DNA of 8,279 nucleotides, taken from positions 1 to 8,279 of the forward strand of contig JABMNB010000221.1 of NCBI GenBank assembly GCA_013205335.1, in the 5' to 3' direction. Every line of letters begins with the position of its first letter. The first letter of the stretch is position 1. The notes below the pieces were generated by a model. That model was not told the DNA's origin. It saw only the letters and a program-made list of their open reading frames with translations, and made no database searches. Source of the DNA: Rhodospirillales bacterium. GTDB lineage: Bacteria; Pseudomonadota; Alphaproteobacteria; Reyranellales; Reyranellaceae. Shown here one piece after another: positions 1 to 7,446 of the stretch. The translations under genes were made by a program, and so were the position numbers.

Positions 1-993
1 CTTCTCGATCAGTCGGTTGCAGACGGTTTTACACAGCTTCGCCCGCGGATCGTAGTTCTTGTAGACGCGGTGCCCGAAGCCCATGAGGCGGGTGTGATCG
101 GCCTTGTCCTTCACGCGGGACAGGAAGCCCGGGATGTTCTGCTTGCCGCCGATCTCGTGCAGCATGTTGATGACGGCTTCGTTGGCGCCACCATGGCTCG
201 GGCCCCACAGCGAGGCGATGCCCGCGGCGATGCAGGCGAACGGATTGGCGCCCGAGGAGCCGGCGAGGCGGACCGTCGAGGTCGAGGCGTTCTGCTCATG
301 GTCGGCATGAAGCATGAGGATGCGATCCATCGCCTTCTCGACGATCGGATTGACCTCGTACTCCTCGGCGGGAACCGAGAACATCATGCGCAGGAAGTTG
401 GCGGCGTAGGAGAGGTCGTTGCGCGGATACACGAACGGTTGACCCACCGAGTACTTGTAGGCCATCGCCGCGATGGTCGGCATCTTGGCGACCAGGCGAT
501 ACGAGGCGACCATCCGCTGGTGCGGATCGTGGATGTCGAGCGAGTCGTGATAGAAGGCGGAGAGGGCGCCGACGACACCGCAGCAGATCGCCATCGGATG
601 GGCGTCGCGGCGGAAGCCGCGATAGAACTGGCTGAGCTGCTCATGAACCATCGTGTGGTTCGTGATGTCGTGGACGAACTTGTCCTTCTGCGCCTTGTTC
701 GGCAGGTCGCCCTTCATCAGCAGGTAGGCGACTTCCATGAAGTCGCTCTGCTCGGCGAGTTCGGCGATGTTGTACCCGCGATGGAGCAGCAGGCCTTCGT
801 CGCCGTCGATGTAGGTGATTTTCGAACCGCACGAGCCGGTCGAGGTGAAGCCCGGATCGTAGGTGAACATGCCGGAGTCGCCGTAGAACTTGCGGACATC
901 GACCAGACGCGGCCCGATCGTGCCGTGAATGATCGGCATTTCGTAGGTCTTGCCGGTTTCGTTGTCGGTAAGCGTCGCGGTCGACTTGGCCAT
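1..993 (-). CDS. gltA: Citrate synthase (partial, 3' end beyond window)
   Basis: Citrate synthase condenses acetyl-CoA with oxaloacetate to give citrate, the entry step of the TCA cycle, in the cytoplasm. The visible 331 codons start with MAKSTATLTDNETGK and run open to the left edge, so about the last 100 residues of a roughly 430-residue protein are missing. Landmarks follow the E. coli enzyme with an offset of three: HADHEQNASTST (His229, His232), GPSHGGANEA (His267, equivalent to catalytic His264) and GFGHRVYKNYDPR (His308, equivalent to His305). The catalytic Asp (E. coli Asp362) would lie outside the window. The ATG at 993 is preceded by AAGAG at a spacing of 8, a modest ribosome binding site, and matches the usual family N-terminus. 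It lies 119 bp downstream of the exporter gene on the same strand and probably has its own promoter. Identification is very secure. Confidence 0.97.
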   Translation of the reverse strand, partial: MAKSTATLTDNETGKTYEMPIIHGTIGPRLVDVRKFYGDSGMFTYDPGFTSTGSCGSKITYIDGDEGLLLHRGYNIAELAEQSDFMEVAYLLMKGDLPNKAQKDKFVHDITNHTMVHEQLSQFYRGFRRDAHPMAICCGVVGALSAFYHDSLDIHDPHQRMVASYRLVAKMPTIAAMAYKYSVGQPFVYPRNDLSYAANFLRMMFSVPAEEYEVNPIVEKAMDRILMLHADHEQNASTSTVRLAGSSGANPFACIAAGIASLWGPSHGGANEAVINMLHEIGGKQNIPGFLSRVKDKADHTRLMGFGHRVYKNYDPRAKLCKTVCNRLIEK

Positions 994-1067
994 TGGATGA
1001 ACTCTTTTCAGCTCGATTCGGGCATGGCGCAGGACCACTTCAGATCGGTCACGCCGGGTTCGACGCC

Positions 1068-1096
1068 ACCCTAACAAGCTGCAACTGGAGGCGCAA
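1068..1096 (-). promoter_or_regulatory. Candidate gltA promoter (-35/-10)
   Basis: On the minus strand, TTGCGC (1096-1091) and TAGGGT (1073-1068) are separated by exactly 17 bp. The -35 keeps the TTG core, and TAGGGT is a -10 form I associate with alphaproteobacterial housekeeping promoters. It would start transcription near 1060 and leave a leader of about 67 nt before the gltA ATG. This is pattern matching only. A second TTGCAG at 1086-1081 has no better partner. Confidence 0.35.
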
Positions 1097-1112
1097 TTGT
1101 GGCGGCGGATGG

Positions 1113-2015
1113 CTATTTCGCGCCGCGTAGTCGGGCGGCGATCCGGCCATCGAGGGACGCCAGTCCGAGCCCGATCAGCGCCATTCCCAGGAAGTGCCGC
1201 GGCGCGAGTTCCTCGCCGAGGAGGAGCATGCCGAGAAGGATGGCCGTGACCGGTATCAGGAACGTAACCAGCAGCAAATTCGTCGCACCTGCCGCGGCAA
1301 GAATGCGGAAATACAGCAGATAGGCCAGCGTGGTCGACAGCAGGGCGAGCCCGGCCAACGCCGCCCAGACGGTCGCGGATGGCAGACCCGGCAGCTGCCA
1401 AGGCTGGTCGACGATCAGCATGATCGGGAAAATCAACACAGTGCTGGCGGTGACCTGTCCCGACGCCGCCTGCAGCGGCGAAACCGCCATCGCCTGAAAC
1501 CGGCGTCCATAGACGCCGGCCAACGCATAGGAGAAGGCAGCGCCCAGGCAGGCGAGCTGGCCCATGCTTCCCAATCGATCGCCGATCAGCAGATCCGGGC
1601 CGACCAGGACCGTCACGCCGACGAAGCCGATCAGCAGGGCGGCCAGCTTGGCGGCGTTCATTTTTTCGTCGCGGGTCGCGAGATGGGCAACGACCAGCGT
1701 GAACAGGGGCGTCGTGGCGTTAAGGATCGAGGCCAGGCCCGAGGCAATCTGGGTCTGGCCCCAGAAGATCAGGCTGAAGGGGATCAGGTTGTTCAGCAAC
1801 CCCATGATCATGAAGGCGGCCCAGGGCGTTTCGCGCCGGAAGAGGCTCTGCCCGGTCAGCCAGAGCGACAGATTCAGTGCGAATGCGGCAAGGGCGACCC
1901 GACCGAAGACGACCGTTAGCGGGCCTAACTCGGCAACGGTCACTTTGGCGAAGAAGAACGACCCGCCCCAGAGGACGGACAGCGACACCAGCCAGATCCA
2001 GACACGCAGGCTCAT
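1113..2015 (-). CDS. DMT-superfamily (EamA) inner-membrane transporter
   Basis: This 300-residue, very hydrophobic protein has the layout of a drug/metabolite transporter: ten predicted membrane segments in two EamA repeats. Approximate segments are 5-25, 32-52, 67-87, 91-112, 121-139, 152-172, 183-203, 213-236, 245-265 and 273-289. The first repeat shows the typical WGGSFFFAK entry and a Pro-rich stretch (ATTPLFT) in segment 4. The second repeat ends in a short basic tail (RIAARLRGAK). Family members export metabolites such as amino acids, but the substrate cannot be read from the sequence, so no symbol is given. The ATG at 2015 begins MSLRVWIWL, which fits the family, but the ribosome binding site is weak (AGG about 10 nt upstream) and lies in an inverted repeat. 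It follows glnS by 82 bp on the same strand and may be cotranscribed with it. Confidence 0.9.
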   Translation of the reverse strand: MSLRVWIWLVSLSVLWGGSFFFAKVTVAELGPLTVVFGRVALAAFALNLSLWLTGQSLFRRETPWAAFMIMGLLNNLIPFSLIFWGQTQIASGLASILNATTPLFTLVVAHLATRDEKMNAAKLAALLIGFVGVTVLVGPDLLIGDRLGSMGQLACLGAAFSYALAGVYGRRFQAMAVSPLQAASGQVTASTVLIFPIMLIVDQPWQLPGLPSATVWAALAGLALLSTTLAYLLYFRILAAAGATNLLLVTFLIPVTAILLGMLLLGEELAPRHFLGMALIGLGLASLDGRIAARLRGAK

Positions 2016-2028
2016 GGGTGGAGCCTGC
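2006..2028 (-). repeat. Inverted repeat across the exporter start codon
   Basis: GCAGGCTC (2006-2013) and GAGCCTGC (2021-2028) are perfect 8-bp complements around a 7-nt loop. In the minus-strand transcript the hairpin holds the only Shine-Dalgarno-like GCAGG in its 5' arm and the ATG at the loop/3'-arm border. It could reduce initiation of the transporter. An 8-bp inverted repeat can arise by chance in GC-rich DNA, so the functional role is inference. Confidence 0.4.
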
Positions 2029-2097
2029 GGGCATCGCGCGGACCGATCTATCCGGCCGCGGACAGCAATTGCGCCTCGTCTCGGGGCAGCGCTACTC

Positions 2098-3795
2098 CTA
2101 ACTCTGGACCTGCACCTTTGCCCAGGTGTCCCGCAGCCCGATCGCGCGGTTGAACACCAGAGCCTTCGACCGGCTCGCGAGGTCCGGGCAGAAATAGCCC
2201 AGCCGCTCGAACTGCACGGCTTCCCCTTCAGATGTCTCTGCCAATGAGGGCTCCAGCAGCGCGCCCGACAGGACTTCGAGCGAGTCTGGATTCAGGTCAG
2301 CGTCGAGATCGCCACCAGCGCCGGGGTCAGGGCGGTTGAAGAGCGTGCTGTACAATCGGACTTCGGCGGGAAGTGCATCCCGGGCGGACACCCAGTGCAG
2401 GGTGGCCTTTACCTTTCGACCGTCGGGCGCGTTGCCGCCGCGGCTCGCTGGATCGTAGGTGCAGCGCAGTTCGACCACGTTGCCGTCGGCGTCCTTGACC
2501 ACCTCGCGGCAGGTGACGAGATAGGCGTAGCGCAGCCTGACTTCTCGCCCCACTGCCAGCCGGAAGAACTTGTTCGACGGATTCTCCATGAAGTCGTCGC
2601 GCTCGACGAAGACTTCCCTGCGGAAGAGAAGGGTACGCGTGCCGGCGTCCGGATCCCCCGGGTGATTGACGGCCTCCAGCTCTTCGACGTGGTCTTCGGG
2701 AAAGTTCTCGATCACTAGCTTGAGCGGCCGCAGAACCGCCATGCGCCGCCGCGCTGCTTGATTGAGATGGTCGCGGATCGAGTGATCGAACATGGCGAGA
2801 TCGACGACGCTGTTGGCCTTGGACATGCCGATGCGCCGAACGAAGTCGCGGATCGCCTCCGGCGGCACGCCGCGACGGCGCAGGCCTGCCAGCGTCGGCA
2901 TGCGCGGATCGTCCCAGCCACTCACAATGCCGCGCCGCACCAGATCCGTCAGGTAGCGTTTGGAAAGGACCGTGTACCCGAGATTGAGTCGGGCGAATTC
3001 GGTCTGGCGCGGGCGCGCCGGCACCGGCAGGTGGTCGAGGAACCAGTCGTAAAGCGGGCGATGGTCCGCGAACTCCAGGGTGCAGAGTGAATGCGTGACG
3101 TGTTCGATGGCGTCGGACTGGCCATGCGCGAAATCATAGGTCGGATATATGCACCATTGCGTGCCGGTGCGCGGGTGAGCCGCGTGTAGGATGCGATACA
3201 GCACAGGGTCGCGCAGGTTCATGTTGCCGGAAGCAAGGTCGATCTTCGCTCGCAGCACGCAGGCACCGTTGGGAAACTTGCCGGCGCGCATGTCGCGAAA
3301 CAGGCTGAGATTGGTTTCCATCGAGCGGTCGCGGTGCGGCGAAGCGCGGCCCGGTTCGGTCAGCGTGCCTCGCATTGCCCGCATCTCGTCGGGCGGGGTG
3401 TCGTCGACATAAGCGAGGCCGGCGCGGATGAGATGCTCGGCCCAGTCGTACAACGTCTGGAAATAGTCCGACGCATGGTGCAGATGCTCGCCCCAGTCGA
3501 AGCCGAGCCAATGTACGTCGCGCTTGATGGCGTCGATGTATTCCTGCTCCTCCTTCACGGGATTGGTGTCGTCGAAGCGAAGGTGGCAGCGGCCGCCATA
3601 TTCGGTCGCAAGTCCGAAATTCAAGCAGATGGACTTTGCGTGGCCGAGATGCAGATAACCGTTCGGCTCCGGTGGAAAGCGAGTAACGATGCTCTGCACT
3701 TGGCCGCGGGCGAGATCGGATTGAACCAGGTCACGAATGAAATCCCGGGCCTCTTCGTTCGCAGCGGCCTCCAGCATCGGCTTATTGTCATCCAT
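2098..3795 (-). CDS. glnS: Glutaminyl-tRNA synthetase
   Basis: This class I synthetase attaches glutamine directly to tRNA-Gln in the cytoplasm. The 565-residue product is close to the 554 residues of E. coli GlnRS and is recognisable along its whole length. The HIGH motif appears as HLGH (49-52) within RFPPEPNGYLHLGHAKS, followed by RFDDTNPVKEE. The KMSKS motif is VLSKR (276-280), followed by WDDPRMPT and GLRRRG. The C-terminal half is the two-beta-barrel anticodon-binding region, with KLVIENFPE, ATLHWVSA and the terminal block VFNRAIGLRDTWAKV. The ATG at 3795 is chosen because GGGAG stands 7 nt upstream. An in-frame TTG at 3813, overlapping the gltX stop as TTGA, would add six residues but has no good ribosome site. 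It lies 14 nt after gltX and is probably in an operon with it. GlnRS is rare in Alphaproteobacteria, which suggests acquisition by transfer. Confidence 0.96.
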   Translation of the reverse strand: MDDNKPMLEAAANEEARDFIRDLVQSDLARGQVQSIVTRFPPEPNGYLHLGHAKSICLNFGLATEYGGRCHLRFDDTNPVKEEQEYIDAIKRDVHWLGFDWGEHLHHASDYFQTLYDWAEHLIRAGLAYVDDTPPDEMRAMRGTLTEPGRASPHRDRSMETNLSLFRDMRAGKFPNGACVLRAKIDLASGNMNLRDPVLYRILHAAHPRTGTQWCIYPTYDFAHGQSDAIEHVTHSLCTLEFADHRPLYDWFLDHLPVPARPRQTEFARLNLGYTVLSKRYLTDLVRRGIVSGWDDPRMPTLAGLRRRGVPPEAIRDFVRRIGMSKANSVVDLAMFDHSIRDHLNQAARRRMAVLRPLKLVIENFPEDHVEELEAVNHPGDPDAGTRTLLFRREVFVERDDFMENPSNKFFRLAVGREVRLRYAYLVTCREVVKDADGNVVELRCTYDPASRGGNAPDGRKVKATLHWVSARDALPAEVRLYSTLFNRPDPGAGGDLDADLNPDSLEVLSGALLEPSLAETSEGEAVQFERLGYFCPDLASRSKALVFNRAIGLRDTWAKVQVQS

Positions 3796-3802
3796 CACCT
3801 GT

Positions 3803-3807
3803 CTCCC
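3803..3807 (-). promoter_or_regulatory. glnS ribosome binding site
   Basis: GGGAG on the minus strand lies 7 nt before the ATG at 3795 and just after the gltX stop (3812-3810). It decides the glnS start in favour of this ATG over the upstream TTG. The closeness to the gltX stop suggests translational coupling. Confidence 0.6.
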
Positions 3808-3809
3808 GT

Positions 3810-5214
3810 TCAAGCCGCGGCCGCCAGCAATCGCACCTTGCTCTCGGTGGGCCCCAGTACGGCAAGCACCTCGAAGATGCCGGGCGAAGCCGTCGAGCCG
3901 GTCAGCGCGACGCGGAGCGGCTGGGCGACCTGGCCAAGCTTGAGCCCGTTCGCCTCGGCGAACTTGCGCACGGCTTCTTCGAGCGCCTTTTCGCTCCAGT
4001 CGCTTGCCTGCGACTCCAGCGCCGGCGCGAGCTTGGCCATCACGGCACGGGCGTCGGGCGTCAGCACGCCGAGCGCCTTGTCGTCGGCAATCGGCGGCGC
4101 GCCGGCGCGTGCGTAGAAGGCAAGACTGTCAGCGAGTTCGACAAGCGTGCGCGCGCGGCTTCACGCCGCTCAGGCCACGCACGATACGCTCGCGGCCGGC
4201 GTCGGCGACCTTGCCGCCGATCCGTTCCTCGATGCGCGGCAAAACCAGCGGCAGCAGCTCGGCATCCGGCGTCTCTCGAAGGTAATGCGCGTTGAGGTTG
4301 GTGAGCTTGGCCAAGTCGAAGCGCGAGGCCGAGCGGCCGACCCCGTCCAGGTCGAACCACTCGATCGCCTGCGCCGTCGAGATGATCTCGTCGTCGCCAT
4401 GGCCCCAGCCGAGCCGCAGAAGGTAGTTGCGCAGGGCCGCGGGAAGGAAACCCATGTCGCGATAGGCGTCGACGCCGAGCGCGCCGTGGCGCTTGCTGAG
4501 CTTGGCACCGTCGGGGCCGTGGATCAGCGGAATGTGGGCGTAGACGGGTTCGGGCCAGCCCATGGCACGGATGATCTGGAGCTGGCGGAAGGCGTTGTTC
4601 AGATGGTCGTCGCCGCGGATGACGTGCGTCACGTCCATGTCGTGATCGTCGACAACGACGGCCAGCATGTAGGTCGGCGTTCCGTCGGCACGCAGCAGGA
4701 TCATGTCGTCGAGCTGCGCGTTCTCGACCGTGACCTCGCCCTGGACCGCGTCCTTAATAATCGTCTGGCCGGTCTGCGGCGCCTTCAGGCGCACGACCGG
4801 GCTCACGCCGGCGGGCGCGTCCTTCGGGTCGCGATCGCGCCAGCGGCCGTCGTAGCGCATCGGCTTGCCGGCGGCCTTCTGCGCCGCGCGCATCTCGTCG
4901 AGTTCCGCGGGCGAGGCATAGCAATGATAGGCATGACCGGCCGCCAGCATCCGGTGCGCGACCTCGGCATGGCGGGCCGCGCGCGCGAACTGGTAGGTGA
5001 CCTCGCCATCCCACGGCAGGCCGAGCCACGACAGCCCGTCGAGGATCGCGGCGATCGCCGGTTCGGTCGAGCGCGCGCGGTCGGTGTCCTCGATGCGCAG
5101 CAGGTACTTGCCGCCGTGATGCCTGGCGAACAGCCAGTTGAACAGGGCGGTGCGGGCGCCGCCGATATGCAGATAGCCGGTCGGCGAGGGGGCGAAGCGG
5201 GTTACGACGTTCAT
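3810..5214 (-). pseudogene. gltX: Glutamyl-tRNA synthetase, interrupted by one frameshift
   Basis: Class I synthetase that charges tRNA-Glu. The first part (5214 down to the frameshift) has FAPSPTGYLHIGGARTALFN with HIGG at 16-19, LLRIEDTDR at 38-46, DDHDMDVTHVIRGDDHL around 189-204 and the KMSKS equivalent KLSKR at 238-242. After Ala355 of KPRA the frame drifts into HACRTR and stops at 4131-4129. Reading resumes in another frame from 4148 (TLVELADSLAFYARAG) and continues for 112 residues to the stop at 3812-3810, completing the anticodon-binding domain. Joined, the protein is about 468 residues, the normal size (E. coli 471). The break falls in GCGCGCGCG (4149-4157) and fits loss of one CG dinucleotide, a slippage or sequencing error. 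There are no other lesions, so the gene is either recently broken or intact in reality. Residues 97-127 lack the E. coli-type zinc cysteines (only Cys98 remains), as in many alphaproteobacterial homologues. It is divergent from comEC and upstream of glnS. Confidence 0.93.
4149..4157. repeat. Alternating GC tract at the gltX frameshift
   Basis: The tract reads GCGCGCGCG, flanked by GT on the left and GC on the right. It is the only place where the two gltX reading frames can be joined to give the conserved KPRA-x-TLVEL sequence. One more dinucleotide unit would restore the frame and add one residue, Arg. Confidence 0.8.
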
Positions 5215-5316
5215 TGCCCTGGGATATTTGCCTGGAAAGGATCGGTGCTCGGTAAGCGCGGGTTTTGCCGCATTTCCGCCGGAAAAGCGCGCCGTAGGTA
5301 GGCGAGCGTCTATAGA
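5215..5316. promoter_or_regulatory. Divergent gltX/comEC promoter region
   Basis: This 102-bp gap separates the divergent starts of gltX (5214, minus) and comEC (5317, plus), so promoters for both should lie here. I cannot fix either with confidence. The most distinctive element is the near-palindrome TTTCCG-C-CGGAAA at 5273-5285, six perfect base pairs per arm around one centre base, roughly mid-gap, which could be an operator. A TATAGA at 5311-5316 touches the comEC GTG and lacks a matching -35, so it is not called. Confidence 0.4.
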
Positions 5317-7446
5317 GTGTCAAACCCGCGCGCCTGGATTCTCGAACAACTCGACGCCGAGCGTGGCCGCTGGATGCTGTGGCTGCCCGTGGCGCTCGGC
5401 CTGGGCATTGCCGTCTATTACGAGCTGCCGAGCGAGCCGGCGCTCTGGCTCGGGCCGGGGCTGGCGGCGGGTTCCTTCGTCATCGCCTTCTTCGCGCCCG
5501 CCGGCAGCTTCGCGCGTGCCATGGCCATCGGCGCCGTCGCGGCCTCGACCGGCTTCGGCCTCGTCGCCTGGCGTACGACAAGTCTCGCCGCACCTACGCT
5601 CAGCCGGCCGCTGTTCAGCCTCAACGTCGAGGGGAGGGTGGCCGATATCCAGCGGCTGCCCGACGGCGTCAGAGTCGTCCTCGAAGCCGTGCGCCTGCGG
5701 GGCAACGGCGTGCCGCCGCCCGAGATGATGCCGACCAAGGTCCGCGTGACCTTGAGCCGGGGGGCGCCGCCGCTGACGGTTGGCGATCGCCTGCTCGTCC
5801 TGGCAAACCTCTCGCCCCCGGCCGGACCCGCGGCGCCCGGCGCGTTCGATTTTCAGCGAGTCGCCTGGTACCAGCAGCTCGGCGCGGTCGGGTACGCGTT
5901 GGCGCCTGCCTTGGTGACAGAGCGCGGCAAGCCCGCCGGCTTCGTCCGTACGCTCGACGCCCTGCGCGCCGAACTGGCCGGCCGCATCCTCAAGGTGTTG
6001 CCCGGACCGGAGGGCGGCGTGGTCGCCTCGCTGCTGGTCGGCGAGCAGACCGCCGTCGACAAGGACGTGGCGCAGGCGATGCGCGACTCCGGCCTGGCAC
6101 ACATCCTGTCGATCTCCGGTCTCCACATCGTGTTCGTGGTTGGCCTCGTGATGGGGCTCGTGCGCTACGGCATCGCTCTGGTCCCGCCGCTGGCGCTGCG
6201 CATCGATGCCAAGAAGGTGGCGGCGGTGCTCGCGCTGATGGCTGCGCTCTTCTACACGGCGCTGGCCGGCGCACCGGTGCCGGCGCAGCGCGCCTGTGCG
6301 ATGGCGGCCTTTGCGTTGCTGGCCATCCTGCTCGATCGCACGGCACTGTCGCTGCGCCTCGTCGCCTGGTCGGCCGTCATCGTGCTCGTCATAGCGCCCG
6401 AGTCGCTGACCGGCGCCTCCTTCCAGATGTCGTTTGCCGCCGTCGTCGCGCTGATCGCGGGCTGGGAATCTGCGGCACCCTTGCGCCGCCGCTTGCATGA
6501 GCGGGCCGAACTTTCCCGCCACCGCTGGGTCTGGCGGCTCGGGGCCGCGCTGGGCGCGAGCCTGCTCACGACCCTGATCGCCTCGATCGCCACCGGCGCG
6601 TTCGCGGCCTACCACTTCAATCGGCTGTCGCTGCTCGGCGTCGTCGCCAACCTGTTGGGCGTGCCGCTGACTGGCTTCTGGATCATGCCGTGGGGCCTGC
6701 TTGCCATGCTGCTCATGCCGTTCGGGCTGGAGGCCGTGGCGCTGGTGCCGATGGGCTGGGGCGTCGATTGGCTGAACGCCATCGCCTTCCGCGTCGCGGC
6801 GTGGCCCGATGCCGCGATGCTCGTGCCGTCGCTTCCAGGGGCCAGCCTGTGGCTGCTGACCGCCGGCGGTCTATGGCTTTGCCTGTGGCGACGGCGCTGG
6901 CGCTATGCCGGCCTGCCGGTCGCGGCCATCGGCCTGATGCTGGGTCCGCCGCCGGCACCCGACCTGCTGATGAGCGAGGACGGCCGCGTGCTCGGCCTGC
7001 GCGACGAGCGCGGCGTGGTGCACGTCGCCTCGGCGCGCATCGATCGCTACGTGAGCGACTCGTGGGCGCGACGGCAGGGGCAGGAGGGCGCCAGGCGCTG
7101 GACCGTGAGCGCCGACGAGCAGGCCTCGGGCCTCGGCTGCACAACGGGGCTGTGCCGCTGGCGCAAGGGGCCGTGGCGCATCGCGCTGGTGAGCGACGAG
7201 CGCCGCCTGGCCGAAGCCTGCGGCTCGGCCGACATCGTGCTGTCGACCGTCGATGCGCAGGCGCGCTGTCGTGGCCCGCGTCTGGTCATCGACCGGCGTG
7301 ATGCGTGGAAAGATGGCGCTCACGCGCTGTGGCTCGACGATCTCGGTGTGCGACGAGAGACCGCCAACGCCCGTCGCGGCGACCGGCCGTGGGTGCCCAA
7401 CAGCTCGATGCGTCAGACCGCGCCGCTAAAGGCGCCGGGCGCCTGA
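5317..7446 (+). CDS. comEC: ComEC/Rec2-family DNA-uptake channel protein
   Basis: An inner-membrane channel protein of the family that moves single-stranded DNA into the cytoplasm during natural transformation. The 709-residue product has two to three N-terminal membrane segments (about 22-85), a soluble DUF4131-type OB-like region (about 100-205), then the multi-pass Competence domain (about 225-525) with the family signature HILSISGLHI at 262-271, preceded by MRDSGLA. The C-terminal part (about 545-709) is short and has no HxHxDH zinc motif, so the metallo-beta-lactamase-like nuclease domain of Bacillus-type ComEC is absent. Instead it carries four cysteines (608, 613, 635, 651) and an RGPRLVIDRRDAWKDGAHAL block, a form I associate with Alphaproteobacteria. 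The start is GTG at 5317: an in-frame TAG at 5299 rules out a longer protein, and the ribosome binding site is weak. It converges on lexA with an 11-bp gap. Whether this organism is actually competent is unknown. Confidence 0.93.
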   Translation: MSNPRAWILEQLDAERGRWMLWLPVALGLGIAVYYELPSEPALWLGPGLAAGSFVIAFFAPAGSFARAMAIGAVAASTGFGLVAWRTTSLAAPTLSRPLFSLNVEGRVADIQRLPDGVRVVLEAVRLRGNGVPPPEMMPTKVRVTLSRGAPPLTVGDRLLVLANLSPPAGPAAPGAFDFQRVAWYQQLGAVGYALAPALVTERGKPAGFVRTLDALRAELAGRILKVLPGPEGGVVASLLVGEQTAVDKDVAQAMRDSGLAHILSISGLHIVFVVGLVMGLVRYGIALVPPLALRIDAKKVAAVLALMAALFYTALAGAPVPAQRACAMAAFALLAILLDRTALSLRLVAWSAVIVLVIAPESLTGASFQMSFAAVVALIAGWESAAPLRRRLHERAELSRHRWVWRLGAALGASLLTTLIASIATGAFAAYHFNRLSLLGVVANLLGVPLTGFWIMPWGLLAMLLMPFGLEAVALVPMGWGVDWLNAIAFRVAAWPDAAMLVPSLPGASLWLLTAGGLWLCLWRRRWRYAGLPVAAIGLMLGPPPAPDLLMSEDGRVLGLRDERGVVHVASARIDRYVSDSWARRQGQEGARRWTVSADEQASGLGCTTGLCRWRKGPWRIALVSDERRLAEACGSADIVLSTVDAQARCRGPRLVIDRRDAWKDGAHALWLDDLGVRRETANARRGDRPWVPNSSMRQTAPLKAPGA
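7427..7444 (-). terminator. Possible weak lexA terminator inside the comEC end
   Basis: AGGCGC (7430-7435) and GCGCCT (7439-7444) form a perfect 6-bp stem with a 3-nt loop. On the minus strand it lies 13 nt past the lexA stop and is followed by TTTA, so it could act as a short intrinsic terminator for lexA. On the plus strand it overlaps the comEC stop codon and has no T-run. The U tract is short, so the call is tentative. Confidence 0.35.

Noticed and set aside
70..1074. A 334-codon open frame on the plus strand opposite gltA
   Set aside because: It is the antisense shadow of a clear citrate synthase gene. Its product is a low-complexity mix rich in Arg, His, Val and Asp with no recognisable domain, as expected in GC-rich DNA.
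2016..2097. A terminator or small gene between glnS and the transporter
   Set aside because: Only weak, interrupted inverted repeats and no T-run are present. Apart from the start-codon hairpin I see nothing in this stretch.
3810..4067. A separate 85-residue gene starting at GTG 4067
   Set aside because: It is the C-terminal end of gltX after the frameshift. The same frame extends upstream to 4148 with conserved GluRS sequence, and no ribosome binding site supports a separate start.
4147..5301. A 384-codon open frame on the plus strand opposite gltX
   Set aside because: Antisense shadow of gltX, with no family resemblance. The opposite strand carries all the synthetase motifs.
5311..5316. 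TATAGA as a -10 element for comEC
   Set aside because: It directly abuts the GTG, leaving no room for a transcription start before it, and there is no -35 at 16-18 bp upstream.
5320..6615. A 431-codon open frame on the minus strand opposite comEC
   Set aside because: Antisense shadow. The product is repetitive in Arg, Gly, Asp and Gln, with no membrane segments or motifs, while the plus strand encodes a convincing ComEC.
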